The notes beneath the pieces were generated by a model. It was not told where the DNA came from. It saw only the letters and a program-made list of their open reading frames with translations, and ran no database searches. A stretch of 5,077 nucleotides of DNA from an uncultured Haemophilus sp. (lineage in GTDB: Bacteria > Pseudomonadota > Gammaproteobacteria > Enterobacterales > Pasteurellaceae), in the NCBI GenBank assembly GCA_902482195.1, contig CABSZQ010000125.1, positions 1 to 5,077 on the forward strand, given 5' to 3'. Position numbers and translations under genes: made by a program. Position 1 is the first letter of the stretch. The number at the start of each line of letters is the position of its first letter. Positions 1-5,077 of the stretch are shown piece after piece.

Positions 1-201
1 GTTCAAGGCAAAACGCGTCGTTATGATGGCCCAATGGGTAAAAGCGATCGTGTGTTTGTGTTTGGTGTACTCGGTTTACTCTATGCGGTGAATGGTAGCT
101 TGCATCAACTTTTCTGGTGGGTAGCCAATATCCTGATTATCTTGCTCATCGTGACTTGTATTAAGCGAGTAAAAAATGGATTAGCGGAAGTGACGGAGTA
201 A
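1..201 (+). CDS. CDP-alcohol phosphatidyltransferase family protein, C-terminal end (5' partial)
   Basis: Frame 1 is open from the window edge to a TAA at 199-201 and gives the last 66 residues of a membrane protein. The visible part starts with a basic cytoplasmic stretch containing RRYDGPMGKSDR (residues 6-17). Two hydrophobic segments follow, at about 18-30 and 38-53, and the tail is short and charged. From memory, the YDGPMGKSDR block resembles the C-terminal region of E. coli YnjF/YnbA-type CDP-alcohol phosphatidyltransferases, which join a CDP-activated lipid to an alcohol and release CMP. The diagnostic DG-x2-AR-x8-G-x3-D-x3-D motif lies nearer the N-terminus and is outside the window, so the family call rests on the C-terminal resemblance and on the lipid genes downstream. 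An in-frame TAG directly follows the TAA (202-204). The next gene begins 11 bases downstream, so the two are probably co-transcribed. The alcohol acceptor cannot be told. Confidence 0.72.
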   Translation, partial: VQGKTRRYDGPMGKSDRVFVFGVLGLLYAVNGSLHQLFWWVANILIILLIVTCIKRVKNGLAEVTE

Positions 202-212
202 TAGGAGTAAAT

Positions 213-845
213 ATGATCGCGAGATTAATCGATTTTTTATTGTGTCGTTTTGCCTCTTTTATTACAGGTGTTCGACCTCAAGCAGCGATAGCTGAACAAT
301 CTTCAGAAGGGCATCGTGTCTATTTTGCCAATCATAACAGCCATGGTGATTTCATCTTACTTTGGATTTCATTACCTTATGAAGTGAGAAAACAAACGCG
401 TCCTGTCGCAGGCAAAGATTATTGGACGAAAGGCGCAATTCGCCGCTTTCTAGCCTATAAAGTGTTTAATATGTTACTGATTGAGCGTAATAGCCAAGAT
501 CCACAAGCGGCAATACGACAAATGACGGAAGCATTAGAGAATGATTCGCTTATTCTTTTTCCTGAAGGAACCCGTAAAACGGATGATGATTTGCCTCTCC
601 AACCCTTTAAAAGTGGCTTGTATTATCTAGCCAAAGAAAATCTTGATTGTGAATTTGTCCCAGTTTGGATTAGCAATATGAATAACGTTTTACCAAAAGG
701 CTTTATTTTACCAATCCCGTTGTTATGTGATCTTTATGTCGGTGAACCATTAAAGCTTGGGACAGATGAGACTAAAGGTGAATTTTTAACACGCGCTCAA
801 TCGGCATTATTAAGTTTAAACATCAGTGAAAAAGGCAAATCTTAG
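213..845 (+). CDS. PlsC-family 1-acyl-glycerol-3-phosphate acyltransferase (small form)
   Basis: This 210-residue protein has the blocks of the glycerolphosphate acyltransferase (LPLAT/PlsC) family in the right order. Block I is NHNSHGD (40-46), containing the catalytic H-x4-D pair H41 and D46. Block II is around LLIERN (88-93). Block III is FPEGTR (116-121), which binds the glycerol-phosphate. Block IV is VPVWIS (149-154). Family members move an acyl chain from acyl-ACP or acyl-CoA to lysophosphatidate at the inner face of the cytoplasmic membrane. No full membrane helix is obvious; the hydrophobic N-terminal 20 residues could anchor it. It is shorter than E. coli PlsC (about 245 residues) but keeps every catalytic block. 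The ATG at 213 has AGGAG at 203-207, a 5-base spacing. It sits between CDP-alcohol transferase and CdsA-like genes, which supports a role making phosphatidate for them. Lysophosphatidate as substrate is inferred from the family; another acyl acceptor is possible. Confidence 0.88.
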   Translation: MIARLIDFLLCRFASFITGVRPQAAIAEQSSEGHRVYFANHNSHGDFILLWISLPYEVRKQTRPVAGKDYWTKGAIRRFLAYKVFNMLLIERNSQDPQAAIRQMTEALENDSLILFPEGTRKTDDDLPLQPFKSGLYYLAKENLDCEFVPVWISNMNNVLPKGFILPIPLLCDLYVGEPLKLGTDETKGEFLTRAQSALLSLNISEKGKS

Positions 846-848
846 GAG
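844..848 (+). promoter_or_regulatory. Shine-Dalgarno site of the CdsA-like gene; decides its start
   Basis: AGGAG overlaps the TAG stop of the acyltransferase gene. It lies only 3 bases before the ATG at 852 but 6 bases before the ATG at 855. The gene upstream uses the same AGGAG with a 5-base spacing, so 855 is the better start. Stop and ribosome site overlap, which suggests translational coupling. Confidence 0.7.
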
Positions 849-854
849 TAAATG

Positions 855-1787
855 ATGACAGAAATATGGCAACTCTTCGGTGGTTTATTTATCGCCTTAA
901 TTTTTGCTTCCTCAGTGGGATATATTTTAAAACGCAGATCGGGTGTGGATACACCAAATAGCGTTATTGATAACCTGAATGCACGCATCAATGCTTGGTG
1001 GGTGATGATTGGGATTATCTTTATTGCGAGCTTATTGGGCTTTTATGGCGTGATTGTGCTCTTTTTGATTATTTCATTTATGGGATTGCGTGAGTTTCTT
1101 TCTCTATTGAATATTCGTCGAGGCGATCATCTTGCGCTAGCCGCTTGTTTTTATGTGATCTTGCCATTGCAATATTTTTTAGTCGCCATTGATTGGTTTA
1201 GCATGTTCACGATTTTCATTCCCGTGTATGGCTTTTTATTTTTACCGATTCTTTCGGCATTACTGGGTGACCCAGCGAATTTCTTAGATCGTTCTACGAA
1301 AATTCAGTGGGCATTGATGATTAGCGTATTCTGTATTTCACATATTCCGGCTTTACTGACACTTGATATCTCAGGTTATGAAGGAAAAAATCTTCTATTA
1401 ATGATTTTCTTAATCTTGGTAGTACAGTCTAGCGATGTGTTGCAATACGTTTGGGGTAAACTCTTCGGCAAACATAAAATTGCGCCAACCTTGTCTCCAT
1501 CCAAAACAGTGGAAGGCTTTGTTGGTGGTGTATTAAGCGCAAGTTTATTAGGTATGTTACTTCATTGGATGACACCATTTAATGCATGGCAGGCGTTTTT
1601 AATGAGCATGTTAATTTGCCTGATGGGATTCTTAGGTGGACTCGTGATGTCAGCAATGAAACGCAGTATGGGCGTGAAAGACTGGGGTAATATGATCAGT
1701 GGACATGGTGGTATTTTAGATCGTATGGATTCGCTTTGTTTCTCTGCGCCAATTTTCTTCCATGTTGTCCGTTATTTCTGGGCTTAG
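855..1787 (+). CDS. CdsA-family phosphatidate cytidylyltransferase (CDP-diglyceride synthase), probable accessory paralogue
   Basis: This polytopic membrane protein of 310 residues has about seven or eight hydrophobic segments, roughly at 5-25, 48-75, 92-112, 117-137, 152-170, 180-199, 222-238, 245-265 and 296-309. The CdsA signature is complete at about residues 266-292: S-x-M-KR, then KD-x-G, then HGGILDRMD. The polar KIAPTLSPSKTVEG block (208-221) and a preceding Asp (194) are also typical of the family. CdsA enzymes convert phosphatidate and CTP to CDP-diacylglycerol and pyrophosphate, using metal-binding Asp residues of the signature. The start at 855 is chosen over 852 for ribosome-site spacing; the difference is one Met. 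The essential cdsA of related bacteria usually sits between uppS and rseP. This copy lies beside PlsC-like and CDP-alcohol transferase genes, as with E. coli YnbB, so I infer an accessory paralogue. I cannot see whether the housekeeping copy exists elsewhere. Confidence 0.9.
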   Translation: MTEIWQLFGGLFIALIFASSVGYILKRRSGVDTPNSVIDNLNARINAWWVMIGIIFIASLLGFYGVIVLFLIISFMGLREFLSLLNIRRGDHLALAACFYVILPLQYFLVAIDWFSMFTIFIPVYGFLFLPILSALLGDPANFLDRSTKIQWALMISVFCISHIPALLTLDISGYEGKNLLLMIFLILVVQSSDVLQYVWGKLFGKHKIAPTLSPSKTVEGFVGGVLSASLLGMLLHWMTPFNAWQAFLMSMLICLMGFLGGLVMSAMKRSMGVKDWGNMISGHGGILDRMDSLCFSAPIFFHVVRYFWA

Positions 1788-1805
1788 TCATAAATCATAA
1801 AATAA

Positions 1806-1837
1806 AAAAAAGAGCGGTTAATTAACCGCTCTTTTTT
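1806..1837. terminator. Bidirectional intrinsic terminator between convergent genes
   Basis: This is a perfect 32-base palindrome: A5, then arm AGAGCGGTT, loop AATT, arm AACCGCTCT, then T5. The 9-bp GC-containing stem is followed by a run of six T on the plus strand (1832-1837) and seven T on the minus strand (complement of 1804-1810). It starts 18 bases after the stop of the CdsA-like gene and lies 1 base beyond the stop of alaA, so it can end transcripts from both sides. The arms differ by one base from the uptake signal (AAGAGCGGT against AAGTGCGGT). Confidence 0.92.
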
Positions 1838-1838
1838 A

Positions 1839-3053
1839 TTATTGCTGATAAGTTTCTAAGAATCGAGCCAGTTTACCAATCGCTTCTTCTAATTGGCCTG
1901 TATAAGGGAGTGTCACCACACGGAAGTGATCCGGTGAGTGCCAGTTAAAGCCTTTACCATGTACCAAAAGCACTTTCTCTTTACGTAATAAATCGAGTAC
2001 AAATTTTTCATCACTATGAATGTTGAATTTTTTGATGTCGAGTTTCGGGAACATATACATTGCCCCCATTGGTTTTACGCAGCTAACACCAGGGATTTGA
2101 GTGAGCAACTCATAGGCTTTATTACGTTGTTCAAGTAAACGACCGCCAGGTTGAATAAATTCATTAATGCTTTGATAGCCGCCTAATGCGGTTTGAATGG
2201 CGTGCTGCATTGGTACGTTTGCGCATAAACGCATAGATGCCAGCATATCTAAGCCTTCAATATAGCCTTTTGCATGTTGTTTTGGCCCATTTAAAATCAT
2301 CCAACCTTGACGGAAACCTGCAACACGATACGCTTTTGATAAACCATTGAATGTAATCGTTAATACATCTGGAGCAAGGGCAGCGATATGATGATGGACA
2401 GCACCATCGTAGAGAATTTTGTCATAAATTTCATCCGCAAAAATAATCAGATTATTTTCACGTGCTACTTCGATAATTTCTTCGAGTAATGCTTTGCTAT
2501 ATACCGCACCAGTCGGGTTATTTGGGTTGATCACGACGATCGCTTTAGTTTTGGCATTGACTTTCGCGCGAATATCATCAATAGCAGGGAACCAGCCCGC
2601 TTCTTCATCACATAAATAATGTACCGCTTTTCCGCCAGAAAGCGTCACAGCTGCTGTCCATAACGGATAATCTGGCATTGGGACTAATACCTCATCGCCA
2701 TCATTAAGAAGGGCTTGCATTGACATGGTAATCAATTCCGACACACCATTCCCGATGTACACATCGTTTACCGTTGAATCATGAATACCTTTGGATTGGT
2801 AGTATTGCACGATAGCTTTACGTGCAGAATACAAGCCTTTAGAGTCACAATAACCTTGTGCAGAAGGTAAGTTGCGGATCACATCGACTAAAATTTCATC
2901 TGGCGCTTCAAAGCCAAATGGGGCAGGATTACCGATATTCAGTTTTAAGATTTTGTTGCCTTCTTCTTCTAGGCGTAAAGCTTCTTTGTGAACCGGTCCG
3001 CGAATATCGTAGCAAACGTGTTCTAATTTGTCTGATTTTGGAAATGAGCGCAT
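1839..3053 (-). CDS. alaA: Glutamate-pyruvate aminotransferase AlaA
   Basis: This 404-residue class I (fold type I) PLP aminotransferase is collinear with E. coli AlaA (405 residues, from memory), including the opening SDKLEHVCYDIRGPV. The PLP lysine is K240 in GLSKAYRVAGFRQGW. Other cofactor and substrate residues are G41 (NIGNPAP), N179 in NPNNPTG (176-182), D207 and Y210 in ADEIYDK, and R378 in HFRVVTLP, which binds the substrate carboxylate. AlaA is a cytoplasmic enzyme that makes alanine from pyruvate using glutamate as amino donor. The frame stays open to an ATG at 3062, but AGGA (complement of 3062-3065) overlaps that codon and lies 8 bases before the ATG at 3053. Starting at 3053 also puts the active-site residues at E. 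coli numbering. The gene is single, convergent with the lipid operon through a shared terminator and divergent from menF. Confidence 0.96.
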   Translation of the reverse strand: MRSFPKSDKLEHVCYDIRGPVHKEALRLEEEGNKILKLNIGNPAPFGFEAPDEILVDVIRNLPSAQGYCDSKGLYSARKAIVQYYQSKGIHDSTVNDVYIGNGVSELITMSMQALLNDGDEVLVPMPDYPLWTAAVTLSGGKAVHYLCDEEAGWFPAIDDIRAKVNAKTKAIVVINPNNPTGAVYSKALLEEIIEVARENNLIIFADEIYDKILYDGAVHHHIAALAPDVLTITFNGLSKAYRVAGFRQGWMILNGPKQHAKGYIEGLDMLASMRLCANVPMQHAIQTALGGYQSINEFIQPGGRLLEQRNKAYELLTQIPGVSCVKPMGAMYMFPKLDIKKFNIHSDEKFVLDLLRKEKVLLVHGKGFNWHSPDHFRVVTLPYTGQLEEAIGKLARFLETYQQ

Positions 3054-3061
3054 TAATAACA

Positions 3062-3065
3062 TCCT
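3062..3065 (-). promoter_or_regulatory. Shine-Dalgarno site of alaA; decides its start
   Basis: AGGA on the minus strand lies 8 bases before the ATG at 3053. It overlaps the alternative ATG at 3062, so it cannot serve that codon. This supports the shorter, 404-residue AlaA. Confidence 0.72.
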
Positions 3066-3090
3066 ATGATAATTAGATTTTCATTCAAAA

Positions 3091-3096
3091 ATTATG
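3091..3096 (-). promoter_or_regulatory. Candidate -10 box of alaA
   Basis: CATAAT on the minus strand matches the sigma-70 -10 consensus at five of six bases. It would start a transcript about 30 bases before the alaA ATG. No good -35 hexamer stands 16-18 bases upstream, so this is a weak call. Confidence 0.25.
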
Positions 3097-3147
3097 TCTA
3101 ATTTACGCTTAAATTCTTATCTTGAAAAGATTTAATAAAAAAATTTT

Positions 3148-3173
3148 TTGAAAGTATTAAAGTGCGGTAGAAT
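3148..3173 (+). promoter_or_regulatory. Candidate menF promoter (TTGAAA ... TAGAAT)
   Basis: TTGAAA (3148-3153) and TAGAAT (3168-3173) each match the sigma-70 hexamers at five of six bases, but the spacer is only 14 bases, shorter than the usual 16-18. The uptake signal at 3160-3168 fills most of the spacer and overlaps the first base of TAGAAT. The start point would be near 3180, giving a leader of about 28 bases to the ATG at 3208. TAGAAT is the more believable half. Confidence 0.25.
3160..3168 (+). repeat. DNA uptake signal sequence (Hin-type USS), menF leader
   Basis: Exact 9-mer AAGTGCGGT, preceded by A to give the 10-base form. It lies in the menF leader, 40 bases before the start codon. 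Such copies are bound preferentially during natural transformation in Haemophilus relatives. Confidence 0.88.
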
Positions 3174-3207
3174 ATGGGCTAATTTTTTGTGTATTTTATT
3201 ATTTTTC

Positions 3208-4488
3208 ATGGGCCCTTTAGAACAAGCTAAATCTGCGCTAATTCGCCAATTTGACGCTTTGGCGATAACTGATCAGCAACCTGCTATTGCACGTCTTCAG
3301 ATGAAGATGAAATTGGGTGTTGATCTTTTGGCATGGATGAAAGGGCAGCCAGTCTATCCGCAATTTTATTTGCGTTTTCGTGATGAAGCTAAAACCGTCG
3401 CTGCCGTGGGTAAAGTGCGGTCATTTTCAGATGTGAATTTGGCACAGCAATTTATTCAAGAACACGATTTCCCTTTAGTGGGCGGTTTACAGTTCCAAGG
3501 TGAAAGTCAGTTTATTTTGCCTCAAGTTTTAATTGAACAGCAAAATGGTGAGACCGTGGTTTCAGTTTTTGTTGAGACAAATGAGCTTGATTCGGCAAAA
3601 ACGATTTTGAATTCATTTGAAAAAATAACCGCACTTTTACCGCTCAATCAATTAACCATCGAAAGTGTAGAGCCAAAAGCGAATCAAGACACGTGGTGTG
3701 ATTGGGTCAATCAAGCGCTCACTCGAATTCGACAAGGGGAATTAACCAAGCTCGTCTTAGCAAATGAAACGGTGTTTCGTATTCAAGGTGAGTTAAATGG
3801 AAAAGATTTTCTTGCTGCAAGCCAAGCAAAAAATAGCGGTTGTTACCATTTTCTATGGGCAGATAACGCCCAAAACTGTTTTGTGGGTTCAACACCAGAA
3901 CGCCTGTTTGCACGAGATGATCGCCAGTTATTTACGGAGGCCCTTGCGGGCACTGCGCCTGTTAGTGATAATCCGAGTGAAAATAATGAACGTGCGAATT
4001 GGTTGCTAAATGATGAAAAAAATCTCAATGAAAACTGGTTGGTAGTTGAGGATATTTCACAAAATATCAGTCACTTAGTGGAACAAATTACCGTTGATGA
4101 TGTCGCATTAAAGTCATTACGCAAAGTGCAGCATTTGATTCGAAAAATGCAAGCAAAATTGACCGCACTTTGTATGGATGCCGATTTACTGAAGGCGATT
4201 CATCCAACGGCGGCTGTATCAGGCTTACCACAGCAGCAAGCGAAGAAAGCCTTGGCTGAAATTGAAACTTTTGATCGTCGTTGGTATGCCGGTACATTAG
4301 GCGTAATGAGTCAACATCTCTCAGAATTTTGTGTCACCATTCGTTCGGCTTTTATTGAAGAAAACCGAGTGCGTGTATTTGCTGGAGCCGGTATTGTGGA
4401 AGGCTCACAACCTGTAGAAGAGTGGTTGGAAATTGAACGTAAAGCGGCAGGGCTCATTTCCCTGTTTGCAGAGAATAACGGAGAGTAA
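3208..4488 (+). CDS. menF: Isochorismate synthase MenF
   Basis: This 426-residue enzyme isomerises chorismate to isochorismate in the cytoplasm, the entry step of menaquinone synthesis. The C-terminal half is the chorismate-binding domain. Compared with E. coli MenF from memory, the catalytic residues are present: base K181 (GELTKLVLA), acid E231 (STPERL), and Mg2+ ligands E275 (KNLNEN) and E408 (EEWLEIE). The blocks TEALAGT (243-249), RKVQHL (305-310) and [10 protein letters not shown] (332-341) are also intact. The open frame reaches back to a TTG at 3148, which would add 20 residues. The ATG at 3208 is preferred because it puts YPQFY at residues 50-54, as in E. coli, and the family has no signal peptide. 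There is no Shine-Dalgarno before 3208, only an AT-rich leader, so initiation may be weak or depend on ribosomal protein S1. The gene carries three uptake signals in its coding part. menD follows 5 bases later, almost certainly in the same operon. Confidence 0.95.
   Translation: MGPLEQAKSALIRQFDALAITDQQPAIARLQMKMKLGVDLLAWMKGQPVYPQFYLRFRDEAKTVAAVGKVRSFSDVNLAQQFIQEHDFPLVGGLQFQGESQFILPQVLIEQQNGETVVSVFVETNELDSAKTILNSFEKITALLPLNQLTIESVEPKANQDTWCDWVNQALTRIRQGELTKLVLANETVFRIQGELNGKDFLAASQAKNSGCYHFLWADNAQNCFVGSTPERLFARDDRQLFTEALAGTAPVSDNPSENNERANWLLNDEKNLNENWLVVEDISQNISHLVEQITVDDVALKSLRKVQHLIRKMQAKLTALCMDADLLKAIHPTAAVSGLPQQQAKKALAEIETFDRRWYAGTLGVMSQHLSEFCVTIRSAFIEENRVRVFAGAGIVEGSQPVEEWLEIERKAAGLISLFAENNGE
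3413..3421 (+). repeat. DNA uptake signal sequence (USS) inside menF
   Basis: Exact AAGTGCGGT, preceded by A and followed by an AT-rich stretch (CATTTT) as in the extended consensus. Within menF it encodes part of K-V-R (residues 69-71), in the variable N-terminal half. Confidence 0.9.
3628..3636 (-). repeat. DNA uptake signal sequence (USS) inside menF, reverse
   Basis: ACCGCACTT on the plus strand. On the minus strand the core is followed by TATTTTTTC, a strong match to the AT tract of the extended signal. The core is exactly the codons for T-A-L (MenF residues 141-143), in the linker before the chorismate-binding domain. Confidence 0.92.
4162..4170 (-). repeat. DNA uptake signal sequence (USS) inside menF, reverse
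   Basis: ACCGCACTT on the plus strand. On the minus strand it is followed by CAATTTTG, again fitting the extended signal. The core encodes T-A-L (MenF residues 319-321), in the variable segment between the conserved RKVQHL and HPTAAV blocks. Confidence 0.92.
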
Positions 4489-4493
4489 GAAGA

Positions 4494-5077
4494 ATGTCTG
4501 TAAGCGTATTTAATCGTTGTTGGTCAAAAGTGATCTTAGAAACCTTGGTTCGCCAAGGAGTGAGTCACTTTTGTATTGCGCCAGGTTCACGCTCAACACC
4601 TTTAACGCTAGAAGCTGTGCGTTTACAAAATGCTTCTCGTGCAACGTGCCATAGTCACTTTGATGAACGTGGTTTAGGCTTTTTTGCGTTGGGGATTGCA
4701 AAATCTACTCAAGCACCTGTTGCCGTGATTGTCACCTCGGGCACCGCAGCAGCAAATTTATATCCAGCAATTATCGAAGCTCGTCAAACAGGCGTGAATT
4801 TAATTATTCTTACCGCTGATCGCCCACCTGAATTATGGGAGTGTGGGGCGAATCAAGCTATCGTGCAACAAAATATGTTTGCCGATTACCCCGTTGCGAG
4901 TGTCAATCTACCGAAACCTCAGGCAGATTATGCAGCAAAATGGTTAATTTCTACGTTAGAACAAGCTTGCTATAAACAAAAACAACAACCAGGTGTGGTA
5001 CATATCAATGTGCCTTTTGCAGAGCCACTTTATAATGCCCAAGAGCAAGAAATTGACGGTCATCCATGGTTAATGCC
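4494..5077 (+). CDS. menD: SEPHCHC synthase MenD, N-terminal third (3' partial)
   Basis: The frame is open from the ATG at 4494 to the window edge, giving 194 residues of a protein usually about 560 long. The opening [18 protein letters not shown] and the blocks [13 protein letters not shown] (27-39), HFDERGLG (55-62), [12 protein letters not shown] (81-92), LTADRPPEL (106-114) and CGANQAI (117-123) match MenD as I remember it. E58 corresponds to the thiamin-diphosphate-activating E55 of E. coli; S32, R33, R110, N120 and Q121 correspond to isochorismate-binding residues. MenD is a cytoplasmic ThDP- and Mg2+-dependent enzyme that adds the succinyl semialdehyde unit of 2-oxoglutarate to isochorismate, releasing CO2, so it uses the MenF product directly. 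Relative to E. coli there is a 3-residue insertion before HFDERG. A GGAG at 4480-4483, inside the last menF codons, and a purine stretch at 4489-4493 precede the start, which suggests coupled translation. The pyrimidine- and cofactor-binding C-terminal domains are outside the window. Confidence 0.96.
   Translation, partial: MSVSVFNRCWSKVILETLVRQGVSHFCIAPGSRSTPLTLEAVRLQNASRATCHSHFDERGLGFFALGIAKSTQAPVAVIVTSGTAAANLYPAIIEARQTGVNLIILTADRPPELWECGANQAIVQQNMFADYPVASVNLPKPQADYAAKWLISTLEQACYKQKQQPGVVHINVPFAEPLYNAQEQEIDGHPWLM

Larger units (their letters stand above)
3054..3207. other. Divergent intergenic region alaA / menF
   Basis: This AT-rich stretch of 154 bases lies between two divergent genes and must hold both promoters. 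Visible in it are the alaA ribosome site (3062-3065), an A7T6 tract (3137-3149) expected to bend DNA, two TTGAAA hexamers (3122-3127 and 3148-3153), a TAGAAT hexamer (3168-3173) and one exact uptake signal (3160-3168). No terminator-like hairpin and no confident operator was seen. An open frame from a TTG at 3148 runs into menF, but it has no ribosome site and is treated as leader. Confidence 0.75.

Noticed and set aside
2184..2195. Near-matches to the uptake signal (for example AATGCGGT in alaA and the TAGCGGT at about 3835 in menF)
   Set aside because: They miss one or more core bases. Only exact 9-mers were kept, apart from the symmetric terminator arms.
2858..3076. Plus-strand open frame of 72 codons
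   Set aside because: It is antisense to the strongly conserved N-terminal part of alaA, has no family resemblance, and is explained as a shadow of that gene.
3174..3182. Two-codon frame ATG GGC TAA in the menF leader, as a regulatory mini-frame
   Set aside because: It has no ribosome site and may lie upstream of the transcript start; such short frames are expected by chance.
3148..3207. Possible signal peptide or lipoprotein start on MenF
   Set aside because: MenF is a cytoplasmic enzyme. The stretch needs a TTG start without a ribosome site, and its hydrophobic look comes from T-rich leader DNA.
3719..4297. Several open frames of 61-70 codons on both strands inside menF
   Set aside because: They overlap the conserved chorismate-binding domain of MenF, have no supporting ribosome sites or recognisable motifs, and are shadow frames.
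4510..4701. Minus-strand open frame of 63 codons
   Set aside because: It is antisense to the conserved start of menD, whose sequence is unmistakable in the other direction.
1..5077. Mobile element, CRISPR array, prophage, RNA gene or riboswitch
   Set aside because: No terminal inverted repeats, transposase, regularly spaced repeats, structured leader or tRNA/rRNA-like segment was seen. Nearly all of the window is explained by six genes.

Overview
The window looks like an ordinary chromosomal segment from a Pasteurellaceae bacterium of the Haemophilus/Aggregatibacter branch. Three things suggest this: four exact copies of the Hin-type DNA uptake signal 9-mer (AAGTGCGGT or its complement), AT-rich codon use, and AlaA, MenF and MenD proteins that align closely with the gamma-proteobacterial versions as I remember them. 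The species cannot be fixed from this sequence alone. No phage, insertion sequence, CRISPR array, rRNA or tRNA gene was seen.

Left part (1-1787, plus strand): the end of a membrane phospholipid operon. It holds the last 66 codons of a CDP-alcohol phosphatidyltransferase-like protein, a small PlsC-family acyltransferase, and a CdsA-family phosphatidate cytidylyltransferase. They are separated by only about 10 bases, and both internal junctions carry the same 11-base stop/Shine-Dalgarno sequence. In chemical terms the three could acylate lysophosphatidate to phosphatidate, activate it to CDP-diacylglycerol, and transfer it to an alcohol. The set resembles the accessory ynbAB-type lipid genes of E. 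coli more than the housekeeping loci.

Middle (1788-3207): a perfect 32-base palindrome acts as a shared bidirectional terminator for the lipid operon and the convergent alaA gene on the minus strand. AlaA is the glutamate-pyruvate (alanine-forming) aminotransferase. An AT-rich divergent promoter region of about 150 bases separates alaA from the menaquinone genes.

Right part (3208-5077, plus strand): menF (isochorismate synthase) and the first third of menD (SEPHCHC synthase), 5 bases apart. These encode the first two committed steps from chorismate to menaquinone. All four exact uptake signals of the window fall in menF or just upstream of it.

Three start codons are best placed inside the longest open frames: the CdsA-like gene at 855, alaA at 3053 and menF at 3208. 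No new biological system was found. The accessory lipid trio and the uptake-signal arrangement are the points most worth a second look.
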